Of a stretch of DNA of 64,000 nucleotides, positions 1-8,357 are shown one piece after another. The translations under genes were made by a program, and so were the position numbers. Numbering within the stretch: position 1 is the stretch's first letter; each line of letters opens with the position of its first letter. The stretch covers positions 248,001 to 312,000 of the forward strand of contig NZ_PKLZ01000007.1 of the NCBI RefSeq assembly GCF_002868715.1, in the 5' to 3' direction. The stretch is from Kineobactrum sediminis. GTDB taxonomy: Bacteria > Pseudomonadota > Gammaproteobacteria > Pseudomonadales > Halieaceae. The notes beneath the pieces were generated by a model. That model was not told the DNA's origin. It did no database searches and was given only the letters and a program-made list of their open reading frames with translations.

Positions 1-60
1 ATCCACGCGTGCAGTTCAACATTCCGGCTTCGGCAATTGACCCCACTATCCGCAAGCCTC

Positions 61-85
61 TATTGTCAGTGCTTCGCTGACAATA
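61..85. terminator. hairpin ahead of the DUF3604 gene
   Basis: A perfect 9-bp inverted repeat (61-69 and 77-85) with a 7-base loop lies just before the ATG at 99. There is no T-run after it, so it may be the weak end of an upstream gene outside the window or a structure in the 5' leader. Bases 1-60 have short open frames in two plus-strand frames (stops at 38-40 and 76-78) that could be the tail of an upstream gene, but I cannot tell which. Confidence 0.35.
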
Positions 86-98
86 ACAGAGTCGTGCC

Positions 99-2063
99 AT
101 GGATAAGCTCACACACAGCGTTTCGCCGTACCACATCCTCTTTTTCATCCTCCTGCTACTGGGCGGAAACACCTTTGCCAGTAGTGAAAAGCGCGAAGCC
201 TGTGCTGATCACCAGGCTGATCGACAAGCCTTTTTCGGCGACCTGCACGTGCATACCCGCTACTCTCTTGACGCCAGTACCCAGGGTACCCGAACGACGC
301 CCGCGCAGGCCTACCTGTTTGCCCGGGGCCAACGTATCGGCATACAGCCCTGGGATGAAGAAGGGGAGCCGGGGCGTACACTGCAGCTGCGCCGGCCACT
401 GGATTTTGCCATGGTATCGGACCACGCGGAACTGATCGGCGAAGTCAATATGTGTACCAATCCCCAGGTAGCCGGCTACCGCAGCTGGCAGTGCCGGGTT
501 TACCGTGCCTGGCCCAGGGGGGCTTTCTATCTGTTCAATTATATGGCGTCCATGCGCGCCTCTCACCTGGGCATGTGCGGGGATGAGGGTGAACGGTGCC
601 TGGCGGCGGCGCTGGCGCCCTGGGAAGAGATGCAGCAGGCATCAGAAGATTATTATGACCGTAGCGCCGATTGCAGTTTCACGACCTTCACCGGCTACGA
701 GTGGACCGCCAGTGAGCCGGGGTCCGGCGGTAATCTGCATCGCAATGTCGTATTTCGCAATGCCCAGGTGCCGACACTGCCGGCAAGCTACATCGATACC
801 CCCGGAGAAACACTATTGTGGGACAGCCTGGAAAAAGAGTGTAATGACGCCGCTAGCGGTTGCGAGGCCCTGGTAATCCCGCACAACTCCAACCTCAGTG
901 CCGGCTATATGTTCAGTGGTTTGCAGGCGGATGGCACGCCCATCGATGCGGACTATGCCGCCCGGCGTCGGCGCATGGAACCCCTTGCGGAAATCATGCA
1001 GCACAAGGGTGCCTCCGAGTGTTTCTTTGCGCCCGGCATCACCCGGGACGAGCTCTGTGCTTTCGAACAGCTGGCCCTCGATAACATCGCGGGTTTCAAT
1101 AACCTGCCACAGCCTGACACCGGCTTTCTTCGTGAAACCTGGCTCGAGGGGATAGCCCTGCAACAGGAGCTGGATATCAACCCGTTCCAGTTCGGGGTGA
1201 TCGGCAGTACCGATACCCACCTTGGGGCTCCCGGCGCCGTTGCCGAAGACGACTTTCCCGGCCATGGAGGCGCGGGTGTACCGGCATTGAAATCGGTTCC
1301 CCCGGGCCTGACGGACAAACTCGAATATAACCCCGGTGGCCTGGCGGTGTTGTGGGCGGAGGAAAATACCAGGGACGCGCTGTTTGCCGCCATGCAGCGA
1401 CGCGAGGCCTACGGCACCAGCGGCCCCCGTATTGTCACTCGCCTGTTCGCGGGCTGGGAGCTTGATGCGGATTTGTGTGCCGCACCCGACCAGGCCTCCA
1501 GGGCCTATGCCGCGGGAGTGCCGATGGGTGGTGAACTCGGTGCCGCTCCGGAAGGCGCGGTACTGCGGCTGCTGGTGTCGGCGCAGCGCGATAGCGGTAC
1601 CCCGGACCATCCGGGCATGCCTTTACAGAAGTTGCAGGTCATTAAAGGCTGGATTGACGACGAGGGTACCCTGCACCAGCGGGTAGTGGATGTAGCCGGT
1701 GACCCGGAAGCGCGTGGTGCCGTGGATACCACCACTTGTGAGACCTCGGGCGAAGGTCATGCACAGCTCTGTGCGGTGTGGGAAGACCCTGCTTTCAACG
1801 CGCAACAGTCGGCCTTCTATTACAGCCGTGTGGTGGAAAACCCGGCCTGTCGCTGGAGCCAGCGGCAGTGTGTGGCAGCCGGTGTCGACTGTACTAACAA
1901 GCAGACCATTGGTCGCGGTTACGAAGGCTGCTGTGCGGCAGAGCACCGCCCGGTGATCCAGGAGCGCGCCTGGACGTCACCGATCTGGTATCAGCCCGCT
2001 TCGGCGGACAATACCTCAAGTGCGAAGAGCAGGGCGGCGTCGGCGGCCACTCGCCTGCTGTAG
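99..2063 (+). CDS. DUF3604 family secreted protein (PHP-like metal-dependent fold)
   Basis: This 654-residue protein has an N-terminal signal peptide (hydrophobic core about residues 11-27, then an Ala-Ser rich cleavage region). It carries the DUF3604 hallmarks: a metal-binding GDLHVHT motif at about 47-53, a VSDHAEL motif near 106-112 and a GSTDTH motif near 370. These His/Asp sets resemble those of PHP-domain metal hydrolases, so a periplasmic metallohydrolase is likely, but the substrate of the family is not established. Many cysteines in the second half suggest disulfides and agree with export. The last 73 bases overlap the convergent thioredoxin-fold gene on the other strand. Confidence 0.88.
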   Translation: MDKLTHSVSPYHILFFILLLLGGNTFASSEKREACADHQADRQAFFGDLHVHTRYSLDASTQGTRTTPAQAYLFARGQRIGIQPWDEEGEPGRTLQLRRPLDFAMVSDHAELIGEVNMCTNPQVAGYRSWQCRVYRAWPRGAFYLFNYMASMRASHLGMCGDEGERCLAAALAPWEEMQQASEDYYDRSADCSFTTFTGYEWTASEPGSGGNLHRNVVFRNAQVPTLPASYIDTPGETLLWDSLEKECNDAASGCEALVIPHNSNLSAGYMFSGLQADGTPIDADYAARRRRMEPLAEIMQHKGASECFFAPGITRDELCAFEQLALDNIAGFNNLPQPDTGFLRETWLEGIALQQELDINPFQFGVIGSTDTHLGAPGAVAEDDFPGHGGAGVPALKSVPPGLTDKLEYNPGGLAVLWAEENTRDALFAAMQRREAYGTSGPRIVTRLFAGWELDADLCAAPDQASRAYAAGVPMGGELGAAPEGAVLRLLVSAQRDSGTPDHPGMPLQKLQVIKGWIDDEGTLHQRVVDVAGDPEARGAVDTTTCETSGEGHAQLCAVWEDPAFNAQQSAFYYSRVVENPACRWSQRQCVAAGVDCTNKQTIGRGYEGCCAAEHRPVIQERAWTSPIWYQPASADNTSSAKSRAASAATRLL

Positions 2064-2632
2064 CCGTCCAGAAACAATGTGCCCGCTACCGTGCCATCGG
2101 GGGCAATCACGATCATGCCCGGATCGGGAATGCCGTAGTGATCATCCCCCGGCGCGTAATCGGTATTGAGGATGCCGAGTGTCTTGAAACTGAGCGCATC
2201 GATATCCGACAGCAACGGGATGGTTATGCCGTGTTTATCGGCAAAGGCCTGTTGCAGGTGTGGGGCATCATAGGTGAGCGCCACCAGGCCGACGCCGGCG
2301 GCATCGAAGGCCGCTTTGTGGGCCTGCAGTTGCACCATTTCCTTCATGCAATACGGGCACCATTCAACTGACCGGCTCGCCACCAGAACGGTGCCCCTGC
2401 TGCCGGCAAAGGGTTCCAGTAAGGTAATCTCCTCGCCATTGTGCAGTGCCCGCAGGCCCGGGAACCGCGAGCCCGGCGCCGGACCCTTCTGCATGGTGTC
2501 CTGTGGTACCGGGACAAACATATCGGCCGTTAATGTATCAACTGCAACCTGCCGCAGCGGTGCTCGCAGGGAATAGACAAGAGCGGCGAGCAGGACTGCC
2601 GCCAGGGTCACCATGATCAATGTACGTTTCAT
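1991..2632 (-). CDS. membrane-anchored peroxiredoxin-like / thioredoxin-fold protein
   Basis: The 213-residue protein has one N-terminal membrane segment (about residues 5-21) and then an AhpC/TSA-type thioredoxin fold. A CPYC pair at residues 92 and 95 sits where peroxiredoxin-like redoxins carry their active site, in a SxEWCPYCMKE context. It is probably a periplasm-facing thiol oxidoreductase or peroxidase tethered to the inner membrane; the partner is unknown. I start at the ATG at 2632 (MKRT...) rather than an in-frame GTG five codons earlier, because the hydrophobic anchor begins directly after it. Its 3' end overlaps the convergent DUF3604 gene. Confidence 0.82.
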   Translation of the reverse strand: MKRTLIMVTLAAVLLAALVYSLRAPLRQVAVDTLTADMFVPVPQDTMQKGPAPGSRFPGLRALHNGEEITLLEPFAGSRGTVLVASRSVEWCPYCMKEMVQLQAHKAAFDAAGVGLVALTYDAPHLQQAFADKHGITIPLLSDIDALSFKTLGILNTDYAPGDDHYGIPDPGMIVIAPDGTVAGTLFLDGYSRRVAADAALLFALEVLSAEAG

Positions 2633-2801
2633 CAGCAGTGCTTCCACAGGCCCGGTTTGTTGTTATTCTACGCTGATCAGAATCCCAACAGCACCCCGGC
2701 AGAAAATAGGGTGACACCCTGGCATGCCTTACTTGTTAGCGGTAACGGGTTACACGTATGCTTGTGCACCTGTGTGCTTCCCCCTGGCTGGATACCCCTG
2801 C

Positions 2802-4535
2802 ATGATTGAACAGTTATTGATTTCGGGCCTGTTTCTCTGGTTACTGTTCTGTTTGATCTTTACCGACTGGCCGGCAGCTCGCGTGTTTGTCGCCGCCATG
2901 TTGGCTGCCTATTTCCTCGGCCTTGTCGACACCTCGCAGGTGCTCGATAAAGCCTCGAATACCGGGTTGATCACGTTGATCCTGCTGCTGCTGGTATCCA
3001 TCGGTCTGGAAAAACTGTCCTGGCTGAGCAAACTATCAGGCCACTTGATATCGCCAAGCTATACCCTGAGTCTGTTACGCTTGGGTGGCGTTACCGCGGT
3101 GTTTTCCGCCTTTGTCAATAATACGGCGGTGGTCGCGACCCTGGCCACCACTGTTCGCGCCAACAGGCACCACCCGGCATCGCGCCTGCTGATCCCCCTG
3201 TCCTACGCCGCGATCATGGGCGGCACCATGACCCTGATCGGAACCTCAACCAACCTTATTGTCAGCAGTTTTCTCGAGGACACGACCGGGCAGGGGCTCG
3301 CCTTTTTCGATTTCTTCATTATCGGCGTTACCGCGACCGGTGCCGGCTTGCTGGTGTTGTTACTGTCGGCGCGCTTACTCCCCCACGACAGCGCCCACGA
3401 AATCCAGGTGGCGGAGTATGTTGTCGAGGCGGAGGTGGGAGCCGGCTCCAGCCTGGTGGGCAAAACCATCGCCGAAAATGGCCTGCGGGACCTCGATGTC
3501 CTGTTCCTGGTGGAAATTGTGCGTGCCGAGCACCTGATCTCTCCGGTTGCTCCCACAGAACATATAGAGGCCGGTGACAAGCTGATCTTCTCCGGCGACG
3601 TGACCCAGGTGAATACACTGGACCGGTTTGATGGCCTGCGTCTGTTTGCGGTAGAGGAGGGGCTATTACGGGAAAACATGATGGAAGTGATCGTCATGCC
3701 GAATGCCGCGATCGAGGGGAAAACAATCAAGGACTCCGGTTTTCGTTCCCTCTTTGACGCCGCGGTCGTGGGCATGCGTCGCGGGGGCAAACGTCTTTCG
3801 GGCAAGCTTGGCAACATAACAATTCAGGCGGGTGACAACCTGATGCTGGCTACCGGTCCTGACTTCAATGAGCGCAAAAACCTCGACAAGAACTTCATGG
3901 TGGTGGATGACGCTGTTGCCGGGTCCACGACGACATCCTTTCAGAACTGGTTTGTGACGCTGTCACTGCTGGCCGTTATTGTCCTGGCATCTCTTGAAAT
4001 CATACCGCTGATCAAGGGCCTGGCCTTTCTGCTGGTGGGCATGCTGGTGTTGCGACTGGTGCGCGCTTCCGATTTGCGGCGCCGTTTCCCCTTTGAATTG
4101 TGGTTGATTATTGCTTCGGCCCTGACCCTCTCACAGGCCCTGACCAACTCCGGACTGGTAGAGGTAGTGGCGCTGGGGCTGCAGGACAACCTGACCGGCA
4201 TGGGGCCCTATACCGCGCTGATCGGGGTGTATTTGTGCACGTTGTTGCTGACCGAGCTGATGACCAACAATGCCGCCGCGGCGCTGAGCTTTCCCATAGC
4301 CTTCGGGTTGGCGGAGAGCTTCGGGCTGAATGTCATGCCCTTTGTGATGGCCGTGGCCTATGGCGCCAGCGCCAGTTTCCTGACACCCTACGGCTACACC
4401 ACCAACCTGATGGTGCAGAACCTGGGGGGCTATGGCTTGCGCGACTATGTGCGCAGCGGGTTGCCGCTCTCGGTGGTGTACTCCGCTGTCGTCTTATTGA
4501 TGCTGCCGGTGGTGTTTCCGTTCCAGGCGACATGA
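2802..4535 (+). CDS. SLC13/DASS-type anion transporter with two RCK_C (TrkA-C) domains
   Basis: About 577 residues. The N-terminal half has roughly five membrane segments and a re-entrant motif IGTSTNLIVSS, matched in the C-terminal half by TNNAAAALSFP and TPYGYTTNLMV; these paired Asn-Thr motifs are typical of the divalent anion:sodium symporter superfamily. Between the halves (about residues 200-375) lie two cytoplasmic RCK_C/TrkA-C regulatory domains with the usual VxxGSxLVGKTI and IxxGDxL patterns. Transported ions in this subfamily range from sulfate to dicarboxylates, so the substrate is not assigned. I prefer ATG 2802 (MIEQLL...) because the 26 residues before it (in-frame start at 2724) look unlike protein and the first helix starts there. 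Confidence 0.87.
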   Translation: MIEQLLISGLFLWLLFCLIFTDWPAARVFVAAMLAAYFLGLVDTSQVLDKASNTGLITLILLLLVSIGLEKLSWLSKLSGHLISPSYTLSLLRLGGVTAVFSAFVNNTAVVATLATTVRANRHHPASRLLIPLSYAAIMGGTMTLIGTSTNLIVSSFLEDTTGQGLAFFDFFIIGVTATGAGLLVLLLSARLLPHDSAHEIQVAEYVVEAEVGAGSSLVGKTIAENGLRDLDVLFLVEIVRAEHLISPVAPTEHIEAGDKLIFSGDVTQVNTLDRFDGLRLFAVEEGLLRENMMEVIVMPNAAIEGKTIKDSGFRSLFDAAVVGMRRGGKRLSGKLGNITIQAGDNLMLATGPDFNERKNLDKNFMVVDDAVAGSTTTSFQNWFVTLSLLAVIVLASLEIIPLIKGLAFLLVGMLVLRLVRASDLRRRFPFELWLIIASALTLSQALTNSGLVEVVALGLQDNLTGMGPYTALIGVYLCTLLLTELMTNNAAAALSFPIAFGLAESFGLNVMPFVMAVAYGASASFLTPYGYTTNLMVQNLGGYGLRDYVRSGLPLSVVYSAVVLLMLPVVFPFQAT

Positions 4536-4578
4536 CGCATTAGTGCGCCGTGCCGCAGCCGGGCGTGACGTTTTCTGG

Positions 4579-5577
4579 TCACTGACGCCAGCTGTCACTG
4601 GTATAGAACTGGGCGTACCACTTGCGGAATTTGGCGAAAGGGCCATCGTTGTCGCATAGCATCGGCTTGTCAAAATACTGTTTGTGCTGCCAGATGATCC
4701 GGTCCTCATCCATCTGCTTGCAAATGTCGGCAACAATGGCGTCGGCAACACCGCCCACCGGTTCCCGCCCATCCACCTTTTTCTGGAAAAAGGCGTAAAA
4801 AGCCTTGCTGTTTTCCGCATCGACAGGGGTCAGGTTAGCCATCAGCACGGTTTCACAGATACCGCTGAAGCGCACCGTGGCCTGGCCGGGCCCGGTATTG
4901 CGGTTTTCGATAATGCCGGTGATCTCGCCGCGCGGGGTGGACATTTTGCTGACCAGGCGCCCGGAGCGATTAATGCCGTTGAAGTCCAGCACCTCCGGCA
5001 TCGGGATATTCTGGGTGCCGTGAACGTACAGGAAGTGCGCGGGGTCCACGGCATTTTCACCGATTTCCTGCATATGGGTACCAATGTCCCAGGTGTGGAG
5101 CTTGGGAGTACTCCAGGCATCGTTGCCCGGCGTGGCTTCTTCAATAACTTCCGGCTCGAACTGCGGCGGCGCATTTTCCGGGTGATACCAGACCCAGATC
5201 ACCTGGTTGAGTTCTCGTACCTGCCAGCTGCGGATGACCTGCTCGCCCCGGGCGACCTTCGGTGGCAGGTTGCCAGCATAAGGCACGTCCGTGCACTGGC
5301 CTTCACCATTATAGGCCCAACCATGGAACGGGCAGACGATGGAGTCGCCCACCACTGCCGAGCCTCCACCGGCGTGGCCGCGGATACCGTACCCCAGGTG
5401 CGCGCCCATATGGGGACAATAGGCGTCGAGTACCTTGGCCTCTCCGTCCTCGGTGCGAAACAGTACCAGGTCAGTGCCAAAGTAACGCAGCGGCATGGAA
5501 GCGGCAACCTCCAGTTCGTGGGAATAGGCTACCTGGAACCAGCCCAGCGGAATTGGCATCGGAATACGTTTACTCAT
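4579..5577 (-). CDS. Rieske non-heme iron oxygenase, KshA-like (3-ketosteroid 9alpha-hydroxylase-like)
   Basis: This 332-residue oxygenase component has a Rieske [2Fe-2S] site (C54-x-H56 and C82-x-x-H85) and the mononuclear iron motif N175-x-x-D178-x-x-H181-x4-H186. The C-terminal tail (EDRIIWQHK, then LCDNDGP, then RKWYAQFY) closely follows the remembered tail of KshA, the oxygenase of 3-ketosteroid 9alpha-hydroxylase. The H56-C82 spacing is 25 residues, longer than the usual 16-18, because of a Gly-rich insert. The ATG at 5577 has a GGAG about 9 bases upstream; a TTG at 5610 is possible but less likely. No reductase gene is adjacent. It is divergent from an SDR gene, so it probably belongs to catabolic cluster A. 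Steroid substrate is an inference. Confidence 0.85.
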   Translation of the reverse strand: MSKRIPMPIPLGWFQVAYSHELEVAASMPLRYFGTDLVLFRTEDGEAKVLDAYCPHMGAHLGYGIRGHAGGGSAVVGDSIVCPFHGWAYNGEGQCTDVPYAGNLPPKVARGEQVIRSWQVRELNQVIWVWYHPENAPPQFEPEVIEEATPGNDAWSTPKLHTWDIGTHMQEIGENAVDPAHFLYVHGTQNIPMPEVLDFNGINRSGRLVSKMSTPRGEITGIIENRNTGPGQATVRFSGICETVLMANLTPVDAENSKAFYAFFQKKVDGREPVGGVADAIVADICKQMDEDRIIWQHKQYFDKPMLCDNDGPFAKFRKWYAQFYTSDSWRQ

Positions 5578-5610
5578 CACCCTAGCTCCTGCAAGATTCT
5601 GTCGATTCAA

Positions 5611-5822
5611 GTGTAGGTAACTCTACGGGAGCCGCGCAGTAATTGGTATGGCTTGCAAATACCTTACGAAACGTTACCGGGGTAAATAATTATACCGAGA
5701 CTCCTATTCGGCGCTGGGGCAGGGCAGAAGCCAGCGGGGTGGTCTGTCGATAGTTGACCGCGCAGGCACCCGCTGCCTAAGCTGCAACCCGCTTTTTATT
5801 CTATCTTGAGAGAGGATTGTGC
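5611..5822. promoter_or_regulatory. divergent intergenic region between Rieske oxygenase and SDR genes
   Basis: The 212 bases between the two divergent catabolic genes hold two small inverted repeats: TTACC-gg-GGTAA at 5674-5685 and GGTAT/ATACC at 5645-5649 and 5659-5663. They sit next to an AT-rich stretch (5684-5695) that could hold a -10 element. This is the natural place for a regulator to control cluster A, but no regulator gene is adjacent and the operator assignment is a guess. A good ribosome site (GAGAGAGGA) precedes the SDR ATG at 5823. Confidence 0.3.
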
Positions 5823-6596
5823 ATGAGACTACAAGGTAAAGTTGCCATTATTACCGGCGCCGGCCAGGGCATCGGTGCCGCCACCGCACGGCGCTTTGCC
5901 GAGGAGGGCGCCGCCGTCGTTCTCGCCGCGCGCAGCGCGGACAAACTGGCGGCGGTAGCAGCAGAAATCGAGGCAGCGGGTGGGCGCGCGTTGGTGCAGC
6001 CTACGGATATTGCGGACGAGGCCGCCGTGAAAGCGCTGGTGGCCGCCGCGGTTGGCACCTTCGGGCGCCTGGATATCGTGGTCAATAACGCGGTCCTGAT
6101 GGTCCCTGGCATGCTGGCGAAACACGATACCAAAGGCTGGCGACAGAATTTCCTGGTATCCCTCGACGGTGCCATGTTCCTGATGCGCGAAGCGCATTCA
6201 CAACTGCGGGAAAACAATGGCGCCGTGGTGAATGTATCTTCTGTCTGTGGCCTGCTGGGGTCGATGGGCACCGCCGGTTACAGCGCCGCCAAGGCGGCCA
6301 TGCTGGCCCTGTCGCGTAATGCGGCGATCGAGTGGGGCAAACAGGGCATTCGGGTCAACAGTGTTATCCCCGGTGCCTTCCTGACGCCAGCCACCGAATC
6401 GGTATTGCAGGACGATGCCTCGCGCAAGGCAACCGCGCAATCCATTCCTGTTGGCCGAATCGGCGATCCCCGTGAATGTGCCAACGCCATCCTGTTCCTG
6501 GCCAGCGATGAAGCTTCCTACATCACCGGTGCCGAACTGGTCGTGGACGGCGGTCGCATCGCCGAGCTCAACACCGGTAGCGCGAGCTGGGAGTGA
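5823..6596 (+). CDS. short-chain dehydrogenase/reductase (SDR), glucose/3-oxoacyl reductase-like
   Basis: A 257-residue classical SDR. It has the TGAGQGIG dinucleotide-binding motif at residues 11-18, an NNA motif after the fourth strand, a catalytic Ser in VVNVSS and the YSAAK catalytic pair, and ends with the usual VDGG. Such enzymes oxidise or reduce hydroxyl/keto groups with NAD(P). The Asp/Arg pattern after strand 2 (VLAARSADK) favours NADP, by analogy. It is the first gene of a tight run with the NTF2-fold gene (3-base gap) and the OYE gene. ATG 5823 is chosen over an in-frame TTG at 5817. Confidence 0.9.
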   Translation: MRLQGKVAIITGAGQGIGAATARRFAEEGAAVVLAARSADKLAAVAAEIEAAGGRALVQPTDIADEAAVKALVAAAVGTFGRLDIVVNNAVLMVPGMLAKHDTKGWRQNFLVSLDGAMFLMREAHSQLRENNGAVVNVSSVCGLLGSMGTAGYSAAKAAMLALSRNAAIEWGKQGIRVNSVIPGAFLTPATESVLQDDASRKATAQSIPVGRIGDPRECANAILFLASDEASYITGAELVVDGGRIAELNTGSASWE

Positions 6597-6599
6597 AGC

Positions 6600-7226
6600 A
6601 TGACCGACAACACATTGCTGCAGCGTATTGACCGGCTTGAATCCCTGGACGAAATCAGGCAACTGGCCGCGAAGTATTCGCTGTCCCTGGATATGCGCGA
6701 CCTCGACGCCCATGTCAACCTGTTCGCGGCGGACATCCGGGTCAGTCGTGAATTGAGCGGACGCCAGCACCTGAAACGCTGGCTGGATGATACCTTGCGC
6801 CTGCAGTTCACCGGGACCTCACACCACATCGGCAATCACATCATTGAGTTTGATGATGCGGACCACGCCCACGGAGTGGTCTATTCGAAAAACGAACACG
6901 AAACCGGTGACCAGTGGGTGATCATGCAAATGCTCTACTGGGATAACTATGAGCGGATTGACGGACGCTGGTATTTTCGTCGGCGTTTGCCCTGTTACTG
7001 GTATGCTACCGACCTGAACAAGCCGCCGATCGGTGACGACAAGATGCGCTGGCCTGATCGTGAGGCTTATTCGGGTGCCTATCATGACCTGTGGCCTTCC
7101 TGGGATGATTTCTGGGGCAATCCACCCGGGGATGACGTACCCGAGGTGGCGGCCCCGGCACCTCTTGAAGAATTTCTCAACACCATGCGCCGCGGCGCGC
7201 CCGAGCCCCGTATTCGAATACGCTAG
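6600..7226 (+). CDS. nuclear transport factor 2 (SnoaL-like) family protein
   Basis: A 208-residue protein with the pattern of the SnoaL_4/NTF2-like cone fold: an N-terminal helix (DEIRQLAAKYS), then DMRDLDAHVNLFAAD, a THHIGNHII-like strand and WYFRRR. Members act as isomerases, cyclases, hydratases or dehydratases on hydrophobic ligands, and relatives next to Rieske oxygenases and SDRs are common in steroid and aromatic degradation clusters. The C-terminal 50 residues are Trp- and Pro-rich. The specific reaction cannot be read from the sequence. It starts 3 bases after the SDR stop, so the genes are surely co-transcribed. Confidence 0.78.
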   Translation: MTDNTLLQRIDRLESLDEIRQLAAKYSLSLDMRDLDAHVNLFAADIRVSRELSGRQHLKRWLDDTLRLQFTGTSHHIGNHIIEFDDADHAHGVVYSKNEHETGDQWVIMQMLYWDNYERIDGRWYFRRRLPCYWYATDLNKPPIGDDKMRWPDREAYSGAYHDLWPSWDDFWGNPPGDDVPEVAAPAPLEEFLNTMRRGAPEPRIRIR

Positions 7227-7234
7227 GAACTGTT

Positions 7235-8293
7235 ATGGATTTGTTAACACCGCTTGAACTGGGTGCCCTGCACCTGCGCAACCGTCTTGTCATGGCGCCT
7301 ATGACCCGTAGCCGGGCCACAACGGACGCCCGGCCCACGGCGTTAATGGTAGAGTATTATCGGCAGCGCGCAGGCGCCGGCATGATCATCAGCGAGGGCA
7401 TTGCACCCAGCGCCGATGGCCTGGGGTACTGTCGTACACCCGGCATCTACACCCCCGAGCAGGTCGAGGGCTGGCGCGAAGTGACCGCGGCGGTGCACGG
7501 CGAGGGTGGCTGTATCGTTGCCCAGATCATGCACGTGGGCCGGGTCGCCAGCCACTACAACAAGCCCGCGGGCAGCCATACGGTGGCGCCCTCGGCGATC
7601 CCGGCCAAGGCTAAAATGTACACCGACCAGGCGGGTATGCAGGAGATGGATACTCCCCGGGCGCTGGAACTCGGGGAGATCGCCGGCCTGGTGGAGGAAT
7701 ATCGGCAGGCAACACTGAACGCCCTTGAGGCCGGTTTTGACGGTGTTGAGTTACATTGCACCAGTGGTTACCTGCCCGCCCAATTCCTGTCTACCGGTAC
7801 CAATCAACGCGATGATGCCTATGGGGGCAGTGTTGCCAACCGGGCGCGCTTTGCCCTGGAAGTGATGGATGCCATGGTGGCGGTGGCCGGGGCTGATCGC
7901 GTGGGTATGCGTATCTGTCCGGACAACCGGTTTAACGACCTTGCCGACGATGACCCACAGGAAACATTCGAGTACCTGCTGGAGCAGGCTGCAGCCCGCA
8001 AGCTGGCCTATCTTCATGTAATTCGCATGCCCAAGGGGCGGGTGGATAATATTGCCCTGGGCCAGCGTTATTTTCCGGGCCGGCTGATCGCCAACGAAAG
8101 TTTTGATTTGCAGGAAGCCGAGGACGCGGTTGCAGCCGGGGAAGTCGCCGCAGTGTCCTTCGGTCGCGCTTTTATCGCCAATCCGGATCTGGCGGAGCGC
8201 TGGCGGGCGCGGCTGCCGCTGGCGGAGTTCGATATAGCCACGCTGTATTCTCCCGGTCCCGAAGGCTACACCAGCTACCCACCCGCGGTGTAG
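7235..8293 (+). CDS. Old Yellow Enzyme family NADH:flavin oxidoreductase (alkene reductase)
   Basis: A 352-residue FMN-dependent TIM barrel of the classical OYE/NemA type: LRNRLVMAPMTRSRA near the start, QIMHVGRV, and the active-site stretch ELHCTSGYLPAQFLS followed by DDAYGGSVANR. His174 and the proton-donor Tyr179 are in place, but the second substrate-anchoring residue (Asn or His in known OYEs) is Ser177. The family reduces activated C=C bonds; in a steroid or terpenoid pathway it could reduce a ring double bond. It is the last gene of the cluster A plus-strand run and is followed by a strong bidirectional hairpin. Confidence 0.9.
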   Translation: MDLLTPLELGALHLRNRLVMAPMTRSRATTDARPTALMVEYYRQRAGAGMIISEGIAPSADGLGYCRTPGIYTPEQVEGWREVTAAVHGEGGCIVAQIMHVGRVASHYNKPAGSHTVAPSAIPAKAKMYTDQAGMQEMDTPRALELGEIAGLVEEYRQATLNALEAGFDGVELHCTSGYLPAQFLSTGTNQRDDAYGGSVANRARFALEVMDAMVAVAGADRVGMRICPDNRFNDLADDDPQETFEYLLEQAAARKLAYLHVIRMPKGRVDNIALGQRYFPGRLIANESFDLQEAEDAVAAGEVAAVSFGRAFIANPDLAERWRARLPLAEFDIATLYSPGPEGYTSYPPAV

Positions 8294-8304
8294 AAAATCC
8301 CACA

Positions 8305-8342
8305 GTAGCGACGGTGTTATATCGGTATAACACCGTCGCTAC
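8305..8342. terminator. long perfect hairpin between convergent genes
   Basis: A perfect 16-bp inverted repeat (8305-8320 and 8327-8342) has a 6-base centre that can close to a tetraloop. It lies between the stops of the convergent OYE and SDR genes. No long T-run follows on either strand, but the position and stability suit a bidirectional terminator or mRNA 3'-end stabiliser. Confidence 0.7.
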
Positions 8343-8357
8343 AGACTGAAGCCGTGT

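Noticed and set aside
5817-5822. TTG start two codons before the SDR ATG
   Set aside because: The ATG at 5823 has better spacing to GAGAGAGGA and matches the usual SDR start.
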